Shown here piece by piece: positions 32,254-38,356 of a stretch of DNA of 38,356 bases (position 1 is the stretch's first letter; each line of letters opens with the position of its first letter). Below the pieces are notes generated by a model, which was not told where the DNA came from, searched no databases, and saw only the letters and a list, made by a program, of their open reading frames with translations. Position numbers and translations under genes: made by a program. The stretch is from Catenulispora rubra (lineage in GTDB: Bacteria; Actinomycetota; Actinomycetes; Streptomycetales; Catenulisporaceae): contig NZ_JAACYW010000087.1 of assembly GCF_015356825.1 (NCBI RefSeq), positions 1-38,356 of the forward strand, read 5' to 3'.

Positions 32254-32997
32254 TCAGCGCTCCCACAAGCGGACGCGCAGCAGCAGCCGACGCGGGTCGG
32301 CGAACGAGGTGCGGCCGTGCAGCACGCGGCGGTTGTCCAGGATGAGCGCGTCCCCCGCTTCCAGCGGGAACGTCCGCACCTCCGGCGCCGTGTCCAGTGC
32401 GTGCGCGACGCGGGCGACGAGCTGCGGAGCCGGTCCGCCGTGCCGCCAGACGACGTTGTCCGCACGCCAGCGGATGGTTCCGTCACCGGGAAGGACGGCC
32501 GAAGCCGGGCTGACGGTCCGGTCCCCAGCCGCGAACTCCCGGGGAACGCGCCATTGCCAGACCGGAGCGGCCAACGCGTGCAGGAGGTTCGAGCTGTCGG
32601 GCTCCTTGGCGAGCGCCGAGGCCGCGTCCGCTGCGGTCAGTAGGCGTGTGTGACCGCCGTCCTCGGCAGGCCGCACCGCGAACATGCAGACCAGCGGCTC
32701 GGGATTGGCGTGGTACTGCGAATCGGTGTGCAGACCGGCTTCTCCGGCCGTCACCGAGAAGGTGCTGCCGTTCCCGTCGGCCGCCGGCTGCACGGGCCAC
32801 ACCGCCGCGCCACCGTCCCGCCGCGACGGACGGCCGAACTCGGCGGCCAGCGCCAGCGCCAGGACGGCGGACCTGTCCACCTCCTCGCCGACGCCGACCC
32901 CGCTGACCCTGACCCTGCCGTCCACGAGGAACGGCAGCTTGCGCACCACGGTCCAGCCTTGATCCCGCAGCTCTCTGCGAGCCGTCACCAGGTCCAT
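32254..32997 (-). CDS. TauD/clavaminate synthase-like Fe(II)/2-oxoglutarate dioxygenase
   Basis: A 247-residue protein of the TauD/TfdA/clavaminate synthase superfamily. The facial triad is His90 and Asp92 (GLHTDSQYH) plus His227 (VLHGRTSF), and Arg237 in DPRRLLLR should bind 2-oxoglutarate. Such enzymes hydroxylate or desaturate amino acids and similar small molecules. The ATG at 32997 is preferred over longer readings because GGGGAG lies eight bases before it. It heads a two-gene operon with the His-rich unknown protein. Upstream are three spaced GGTTTCC elements. The setting does not identify the substrate; a link to the cluster in the first 16 kb is possible but it lies far away. Confidence 0.9.
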   Translation of the reverse strand: MDLVTARRELRDQGWTVVRKLPFLVDGRVRVSGVGVGEEVDRSAVLALALAAEFGRPSRRDGGAAVWPVQPAADGNGSTFSVTAGEAGLHTDSQYHANPEPLVCMFAVRPAEDGGHTRLLTAADAASALAKEPDSSNLLHALAAPVWQWRVPREFAAGDRTVSPASAVLPGDGTIRWRADNVVWRHGGPAPQLVARVAHALDTAPEVRTFPLEAGDALILDNRRVLHGRTSFADPRRLLLRVRLWER

Positions 32998-33038
32998 CGG
33001 ACTCACTCCCCGGAAGAGTCCGGCGAGTGGTTCCCGCC

Positions 33039-33111
33039 GGTTTCCCCCAGGCAACAGGCCGAGGTGGAGGGTTTCCCGGGCGCCGGCCGGTGGGAATCCG
33101 GTCGGTTTCCG
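33039..33111. promoter_or_regulatory. Three GGTTTCC elements upstream of dioxygenase gene
   Basis: GGTTTCC occurs at 33039, 33070 and 33104 within the 131-bp gap, spaced 31 and 34 bp, close to three helix turns. They lie 42-115 bases before the dioxygenase ATG and may be operator sites. No -10/-35 pair is obvious among them. Confidence 0.35.
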
Positions 33112-33128
33112 GGCAGTTCCGCGTCGGG

Positions 33129-35489
33129 CTAGCCCTCGTCCCAGTCGTCATCGGCGGTCGGGGCGGCGAGGCCCATTTGCGCCGCGAGATCGCGGGCCGC
33201 GCCGAGGACCGGATGTCCTTCTTGCAGAACGGGTCTGCCGTGGCCGAGTGGGCTGCGGTCCACGAGGACTGAGACCAGCTCGCCGGCGCCGGTCAGGTCG
33301 CCTGCGGCGTACAGACGCCGGGCCTGATCCAGCTGGGCGCTCGACACGGTGGCGTGCGCGGGATCCAGGGCAGTCCCGACCTCGCGGTGCAGCGTCTCGT
33401 AGTGGCTCCGTGCGAGATCGACGGCGCGGTCGGCGTCTGCGCAGCGGGCCAGATCCCGCAGTGTCGCGGCGGTGGCGGCGGAGAAGCGCCCGGCGTCGAT
33501 GTCCCGCTCGGCCGTCAGGACTCGGGCCGCCAGGTCGGTTGCGGCAGCGATCTGCCCGCCGCGACGGAGGATTTCGGCGCGGCATCGCTGGGCTGCGAGG
33601 AAGAGCGGGTCGCTGGCGGCCCAGCCGTCAGCCAGGACACCGGCGCCTGCGCCGTCACCGACCGCGTCCAGCCGGAGCACGACGTCGAGCTCTGCGTCAG
33701 CTTCGTCCAGTCGCCCGGACCGGCCCAGCGCGACGGCACGCGCCACCCCCAGCCGCGCCGCCAACCGGGCCGAGCCCCGCACCGCGAACCACGCGAGCGC
33801 GTCGCCGTCGGGCAGGATGCGCAGCGCACCGGCGGGATCGTCGAGGGCCAGGCACGCTCGCGCCAGGTGCAACGCGCCCCGGTGGACCGCGTAGCTGAAC
33901 GGAGCCAGGCGCTCCAGGTGAAGCAGGCGCGCGATCTCCAGATGGTGCCTGGCTTCCAGCGGATGGCCGCAGCGGGTCAAGGCCTCCCCCAGCACGACCC
34001 GCGCGGCCGCGACGCCGGCGTTGTCGGGCCCGCCGGCGGACGCGATCCGGTCGTCCAGCAGCGCGTCGGCGCACCGCACGGCCGCGACCGCGCCGCCGCC
34101 GAGGCCCACGACGCGGACCTGCAACTCCATGGTCAGAGACAAACGTCGCCACGACGCGGAGGACCCCCCGCGCGCCAAGTTCTGCCGCACCGCCAACGCG
34201 CGCTCGTCAAGGCTCTCTGCGACCGGCGAGCGACGCTCCAGCGCGATTTCGGCGAGGTTGTGATCGCTGCGCGCGACATAGGAGGCGACCTCGTCCGCGC
34301 CGAGGGGCGCCAAGCCGATCTCCGCCACCGACCGGGCCTGCCGGTGGGCGGCCTCCGCGCCGGCGAGGTCGCCGAACCGCTGGAGGGCGAGACCTCGGCG
34401 GCTCGCGGCGTCGCACAGGGTCTGGAGATCGGCGACGATGCCTATACCACTGGTGTCGCGAGAGCCGCCGGTGTCGCCGATGCTGCCGATGCCGCCGGTG
34501 TTACCCGCGGCATTGCGCGCCTGCTCCGACCCCGTGGTCTCACCCGCGGACCCCGCCGCCGCAGCCTCCGGCGCCGGCACCGGCGCACCGGCCGCCGACA
34601 GCATCTTGATCCGGCGGGCCTCCTCGCGGGCGCACCTTTCATACAGCGCCCCGGAGTCCAGCAGAACCCTGGTGAGGAACCCCTGCGCCGCCAGTTCCGC
34701 CCGGACGTCGCCCGACCACCGGACCGCGCCGTCCACGGCCTTCTCGGCCGCGGCCAGCTCCCGGGTCCAGCGTCCGGCGACGCGGACCAGGTCGCGCTCG
34801 GCCCAGTAGGCGGCGAGGCCCTCGGCGATCAGATCGATGGGACCGTCGGGGTCGCCGCACAGCGCCCGGAACGCCAGATCGGACAGCGTCACGGCCTGCT
34901 CGGCGGCCTGCGCCGCGGTCATCGGGCACACCGCGCGCGCCGCCGCGAGCAGACGCGGCCCGAGGTGGTCGGCGTACACGCCGAACCGCCCTGCGTAGCC
35001 CTCGGCCGCGACCCGGCCCCAGGCCGAGCCGGGCCAGCTCACCGGCGCCTGGTCCCCGGATTCGGCCCGCTTCTCCGAGGTCGCGATGTCGCCGAGGCCG
35101 AGCTCCACCTGCCGCAGCAGGAATCGCGCGGCGCGATGGAAGCGGGCCACGGTCAGCAACGCGTCGGCGACGGCCGCGTGAGCTTCCTCAAGGGTCGTGG
35201 GTTCCGGCGGCACCGCGGCGTCGGACTGCCCGGCGCGGAACTCCTCCCACGCGTGCAGCGCCGCCAGGGCCACCAGGGCGCGGCGGCTGCGCACCGTGCC
35301 GTACAGCCACACCGCGCTGCGACGGCCCTTCGCCGAACGGCCGTCGCCGCCCTCCAGGTCGATCAACGCGGCCACGTCGGCGGTGCGGACCTGGTGGTAT
35401 TCCGCCTCGGAGAACGCCGCAGCCGCCGCGGCGGCGACCGCCGCCAGACGCGCGTCCTGCGAGTCCGCGGCGACGTGGTGCCCTGGCAT
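33129..35489 (-). CDS. TetR-like HTH fused to long helical (TPR-like) protein
   Basis: A 786-residue protein. Residues about 12-75 resemble a TetR DNA-binding domain: AAAAAFSEAEYHQVRTADVA then AVWLYGTVRSRRALVALAAL, matching the helix-turn-helix and the LY.hF.sK..L helix. The remaining 700 residues are helical repeats, probably TPR, interrupted by a Gly-Ile-Gly/Ser-Ile-Gly triplet tract near residue 335-350. TetR proteins are normally near 200 residues, so this is a very large ligand or protein sensor. GGAGCGG lies six bases before its ATG. A perfect minus-strand TATAAT sits 130 bases upstream. It probably controls itself, the macro-domain gene or the dioxygenase operon just downstream. Confidence 0.75.
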   Translation of the reverse strand: MPGHHVAADSQDARLAAVAAAAAAAFSEAEYHQVRTADVAALIDLEGGDGRSAKGRRSAVWLYGTVRSRRALVALAALHAWEEFRAGQSDAAVPPEPTTLEEAHAAVADALLTVARFHRAARFLLRQVELGLGDIATSEKRAESGDQAPVSWPGSAWGRVAAEGYAGRFGVYADHLGPRLLAAARAVCPMTAAQAAEQAVTLSDLAFRALCGDPDGPIDLIAEGLAAYWAERDLVRVAGRWTRELAAAEKAVDGAVRWSGDVRAELAAQGFLTRVLLDSGALYERCAREEARRIKMLSAAGAPVPAPEAAAAGSAGETTGSEQARNAAGNTGGIGSIGDTGGSRDTSGIGIVADLQTLCDAASRRGLALQRFGDLAGAEAAHRQARSVAEIGLAPLGADEVASYVARSDHNLAEIALERRSPVAESLDERALAVRQNLARGGSSASWRRLSLTMELQVRVVGLGGGAVAAVRCADALLDDRIASAGGPDNAGVAAARVVLGEALTRCGHPLEARHHLEIARLLHLERLAPFSYAVHRGALHLARACLALDDPAGALRILPDGDALAWFAVRGSARLAARLGVARAVALGRSGRLDEADAELDVVLRLDAVGDGAGAGVLADGWAASDPLFLAAQRCRAEILRRGGQIAAATDLAARVLTAERDIDAGRFSAATAATLRDLARCADADRAVDLARSHYETLHREVGTALDPAHATVSSAQLDQARRLYAAGDLTGAGELVSVLVDRSPLGHGRPVLQEGHPVLGAARDLAAQMGLAAPTADDDWDEG

Positions 35490-35823
35490 GTTCCGCTCCG
35501 TGATCGTCGATGGTGCCCGCTACGGTAGCGCCAAGTGGCGGACACCCTTATCGCCGCACTCGCGGCTCGTCGGTGTGTCCGCGACCCGCGATCCGATCTA
35601 CGAGAACTGACTATCACAATTATAGCGACTATTCCTTTACTCAGGTCATGAGCTGCACCGGCGTGACGCGGCCCGCGGGCCTTCGTACGAGGGCAGCCAT
35701 GCGACTACCATCGAGGGCGACGGACGCCGCCGCCGTGGGCACCGCACCGGGCTCCTGCCCCGATCCGCCGTCCACCCGCGGCCGACGGGGATCACGAAAC
35801 CAACTGACCTGTCGGGAGATCGC
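35490..35823. other. 334-bp divergent intergenic control region
   Basis: No gene is seen here. Bases 35607-35640 are unusually AT-rich for this genome. On the plus strand CTGACT (35607-35612), a 17-base spacer and TATTCC (35630-35635) may serve the macro gene; the leader to its GTG would then be about 190 bases. The octamer CTGACTAT at 35607 also occurs at 28445 in the RES/CHAT control region. Confidence 0.5.
35619..35624 (-). promoter_or_regulatory. Consensus -10 box for the TetR-TPR gene
   Basis: On the minus strand this is a perfect TATAAT, rare in so GC-rich a sequence. No good -35 stands 17 bases upstream (GACCTG), so an activator or an extended element may be required. Confidence 0.4.
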
Positions 35824-37086
35824 GTGGCAGACCGGGCCCAGTCCGGGCAGTATCCGGGCGATGCCCGGGCCGGGGCCGCGCCCGCGCACGAGCAGCTGGT
35901 CGCGGATCTCAAAGTGCTGCGTGAGCGCGGCATGCTCCGCCTGCGCAGCCTGGAGCTGCCGGCCCTGGCCGCCGCCGCGCACGCCGCCGGCTACACCGAC
36001 GGCACCGCCCCCGACCCGGCCGCCGTCGACCAGCTGCTGCGCGACGCCGTCGACGCCCTCGGCGACGACATCGTCGGACAGGCCGCCGAGTACCTGTTCG
36101 GCCTGGTCCGCGGCACCGCGGGCTGGCGGCCGAAGGACCTGCGCGAACACGCCGCGGGCTTCTACGGCGTGAGCGCTGAGACCTTCCGCAAGGAACGCGA
36201 GGGACTGCTCGTCGCGCAGACGGCCGAGGAGATACTGAAGCTCTGCCTACGCCACCGCCGCCAGCAACTCAGTCCTCTGGGAACGACGTCCGAGGCAGCC
36301 GACGCCCCACACCGTGAACCCTCCGAAGGCAGCAACCTGCTACTCACGGCACAGTCGCAGACCCCTGCATCCGACGCCCGCGGCACCACGCCAGCCGAGT
36401 TCCGTACCTACGGCCCCTTCCGCCTTCCCGTCGGCAGGAGCCACGCCACGATCAGCGTCCACGGCGGCATGGTCGACGCACTGACCGGCGTGGACGTGGT
36501 GACCGCGCCGGAGAACATCTACTTCGCCCTGCCCGCGCCGTTCAAGGCCTCCCTGTCGGCCCGGCTGCGCAATATCGCCGCCCGCCGAGACCAGGCCGGC
36601 GAGATCGTCGACGACATCGTGGGCCGCCAGATCGACGAGTGGATGCGCTCCCACGGCCGCGCCGGCCTGCCGGTCGAACCCGGAACCGTCGCGCCCACGG
36701 ACGCCGGCGAACTGGCCGCCCACGGCGTCCGCCGCATCTACCACGCAGCAGTCGCGGCACCCCGCCCGGCCACGAACAACTACGACATCGACCCCCAGGC
36801 CGTGTTCCGGGCCACGCAGAACGCCCTGGCGCTGGCGCGCGCGGAGTGCGAGGACTTCGACCCACCGCTGTCCTCGATCTGCATCCCACTCTTCGGCGCC
36901 GGCCGCGGCGGCCTGGACCCGGCGGTGAGCTTCGCGTGGATCTGGGCGGCGGTCACGGCACAGCGGGACCTGCTCGAAGGGTGGCACGTGCACTTCCTCA
37001 CGCGACGCATGGACGGGACGCTGGCGGTGCTGAAGCGGCTCGAAGGCGTGCGTGTGGGATCCGGGAGTTTGCTCGATAGCAGCTGA
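35824..37086 (+). CDS. Macro-domain-like protein with helical N-terminus
   Basis: A 420-residue protein. Residues 1-140 are helical (AEYLFGLVRGTAGWRPKDLR then GVSAETFRKEREGLL), a module found at the front of many actinobacterial proteins. A variable linker follows. Residues about 205-375 read as a macro (ADP-ribose-binding) fold: VDVVTAPENIYFALP in place of the VDAIVNAAN loop, GVRRIYHAAVA strand, and SICIPLFGAGRGGLD, matching the signature P..G.G.GG. loop. The catalytic Asn of ADP-ribosyl hydrolases is not in its usual place, so it may bind rather than cleave. GTG start with GGGAG five bases upstream. It could recognise ADP-ribose or related nucleotides; given the RES gene nearby this is suggestive only. 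Confidence 0.7.
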   Translation: MADRAQSGQYPGDARAGAAPAHEQLVADLKVLRERGMLRLRSLELPALAAAAHAAGYTDGTAPDPAAVDQLLRDAVDALGDDIVGQAAEYLFGLVRGTAGWRPKDLREHAAGFYGVSAETFRKEREGLLVAQTAEEILKLCLRHRRQQLSPLGTTSEAADAPHREPSEGSNLLLTAQSQTPASDARGTTPAEFRTYGPFRLPVGRSHATISVHGGMVDALTGVDVVTAPENIYFALPAPFKASLSARLRNIAARRDQAGEIVDDIVGRQIDEWMRSHGRAGLPVEPGTVAPTDAGELAAHGVRRIYHAAVAAPRPATNNYDIDPQAVFRATQNALALARAECEDFDPPLSSICIPLFGAGRGGLDPAVSFAWIWAAVTAQRDLLEGWHVHFLTRRMDGTLAVLKRLEGVRVGSGSLLDSS

Positions 37087-37297
37087 TGCCTGCTATTGCC
37101 GTGTTTTGCGGTGCGTGCGCTCCGAATGATTGTGCGGTCCTGAGGAATTAATACGCCTTCTTCTTACCCAGATCCCCTAATGCCTCCAAGCCCAGCACTA
37201 TGCGGTAAGCCCGAATGCCTGCGGCATCAAAGCGCACATCCCGTCTGCACCGCTCCCGTGCCAACCATCGAGACCTGCGAACCGCGCGAACCGTGCC

Positions 37298-38356
37298 TCA
37301 ACGCCCCGGAACCTCACCGTCCTCGTCCCCGCCGCGCGGGTCGAGCGTGGTCGGCGGGATGCCGAACCGTCCGCCCTCGTCCAGCACCTGGATGCCGTCC
37401 TTCCACGGGGTCTCGAAGTGGCGCTGCTCGTACTGCTCGAAGATGTCCCGGTGGAGCGAGTGGTGGTCGTTGAGGGCGGGGTGCTCGCGCTTGACGATCA
37501 GCGAGAAGCTCCGGTGCGCCTCCGCGCCGTAGGGGTAGGGGTTCAGCAGCATCTTCTCGCGGGTGGCGATGGCGAAGACCGTCGGCGAGGCCTGCGTCAT
37601 CCTGATGCACTTCGCCTTCACCTCGTGGCTGTGCAGGAATTCCAACGCCTCGCTGATCTCCTCGGGGATCGCGCTCCCCGCGCGGTGCTCCTGACGCGCG
37701 CGGATCCTGGCGAACTCGGGATGGGTGAGCAGCACCCGCAGATCGAGCTGGCCCTGCGCCGCCAGATCCGACGCCCAGGCGAGGATTCCGGCGCCGTCGA
37801 AGCCGTGCGCCGAGGCCTCCAGCACGCCCTTTAGCGAGGTCCCCACGAACCACAGCCGGGGAGGGCGCTCGCCGTCGGCGGCCTTGGCCTCCTCCCCGGC
37901 GTCCTGGCCCTTCGCGTTCTTGAGCTCCTCGTGGAGGTGGGACTCGATGTCGATCAGAGCGTCGGTGCGCGTCAGGTACACGTTCTCCAGACCGAGCTGG
38001 CGACAGTTGCCCAGGAGCGGCACCAGGGTGTCCATGGAGTCCTTGAAACTCACCTCGACCGCACCCATCGTCGACTTGACCCGGTCGACGTGCGCGTTGA
38101 GCTCGTCGGTCAGCGCCCCGAGCATGCGGCGCTCAAGCTGATGCGAGGCGATCACCGTGACCAGCAACGTCGTGAAGCCGAACAACGCCAGGTTCACCCC
38201 GACCTCGACCACCACGTCCCGCGACGACGTCTTGAAGTGCCCCCGGATGAGCACCAGCACCACCCCGACCGCGAACATGGTGGCCGCCACGGTCATCAAC
38301 AACATCCGCAGCAGCCGATTCAGCTGCCGCGGCGTCACCCACGGATTGGCCACCAC
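37298..38356 (-). CDS. Two-TM membrane protein with unknown cytoplasmic domain (may be 5' partial)
   Basis: At least 352 residues; the frame is open at the right edge, where two GTG codons occur, so the true start may lie outside. TM helices are at about 15-39 (MLLMTVAATMFAVGVVLVLI) and 48-72 (VNLALFGFTTLLVTVIAS). A short coiled segment leads to a soluble domain with alternating strands and helices (PRLWFVGTSLKGVLE, LDLRVLLTHPEF, VFAIATREKMLLNPYPYG). The order of strands, with a predicted regulatory surface and a phospholipase D-like look but no HKD motif, recalls domains in membrane-anchored signalling proteins. I cannot name the family. It is convergent with the macro gene; the 211-bp gap between them shows no clear terminator. 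Confidence 0.7.
   Translation of the reverse strand: MVANPWVTPRQLNRLLRMLLMTVAATMFAVGVVLVLIRGHFKTSSRDVVVEVGVNLALFGFTTLLVTVIASHQLERRMLGALTDELNAHVDRVKSTMGAVEVSFKDSMDTLVPLLGNCRQLGLENVYLTRTDALIDIESHLHEELKNAKGQDAGEEAKAADGERPPRLWFVGTSLKGVLEASAHGFDGAGILAWASDLAAQGQLDLRVLLTHPEFARIRARQEHRAGSAIPEEISEALEFLHSHEVKAKCIRMTQASPTVFAIATREKMLLNPYPYGAEAHRSFSLIVKREHPALNDHHSLHRDIFEQYEQRHFETPWKDGIQVLDEGGRFGIPPTTLDPRGGDEDGEVPGR

Noticed and set aside
33354..35528. Long plus-strand open frame (over 700 codons) opposite the TetR-TPR gene
   Set aside because: Composition is Arg/Gly/Gln-rich without motifs; the minus-strand frame has an HTH, a ribosome site and normal composition.

Overview
The window is very GC-rich with strong G/C third-position bias, GTG starts and GGAGG-type ribosome sites. 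It carries Trp/Pro-rich, CHAT, RES and FHA-kinase families typical of filamentous Actinobacteria (Streptomyces- or Catenulispora-like; genus not determined). No rRNA, tRNA, CRISPR array or intact insertion sequence was seen. All function calls rest on motif reading; no database search was possible.

Region 1 (1-15901) is a compact biosynthetic gene cluster. A minus-strand series runs from 13266 down to 57: a condensation-domain protein, a BtrJ/PGM1-type ATP-grasp ligase, a BtrK/VinO-type PLP decarboxylase, a KAS III-like enzyme, a small and a full acyl-CoA dehydrogenase (ACAD)-like protein, and a second KAS III. After a 170-bp gap with a candidate promoter come an acyl carrier protein, a shrunken KAS III-like protein, an AcpS-type phosphopantetheinyl transferase, a stand-alone adenylation domain, a third KAS III and a truncated ACAD. 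Divergent from 13472 are a second small/full ACAD pair and an Sfp-type transferase. The parts suggest an amino acid loaded on a discrete carrier, decarboxylated while bound, extended or transferred by KAS III-like enzymes, desaturated by ACADs and amidated by the condensation protein. The product is unknown; an omega-amino acyl (GABA-like) unit is the best guess. Several proteins look like non-catalytic relatives of working ones: a KAS with Cys replaced by Glu, a KAS with His replaced by Gly, a carrier domain lacking its Ser, and an AcpS with an ACP-like tail.

Region 2 (15916-28343) is a five-gene minus-strand operon joined mostly by short overlaps: a coiled-coil protein, a Clp-like AAA+ ATPase with a degenerate first AAA module, a NrdG-like radical SAM protein, an FHA/atypical kinase/multi-pass membrane protein, and a 1763-residue helical-repeat protein ending in a CHAT protease domain with its His-Cys dyad. 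It is the strongest candidate for an undescribed signalling or conflict system.

Region 3 (28344-38356) is accessory. A RES-type toxin with its MbcA-like partner is divergent from the CHAT operon, with two 13-bp palindromes at its promoter. Then come a Trp/Pro-rich helical protein, a TauD-like dioxygenase coupled to an unknown His-rich protein, a TetR-HTH protein with a long helical (TPR-like) body, a macro-domain-like protein, and a two-TM protein running to the right edge.

A striking window-wide trait is short tandem arrays of 9-bp (sometimes 6-bp) units, mostly inside unrelated coding genes, giving tripeptide repeats in loops.
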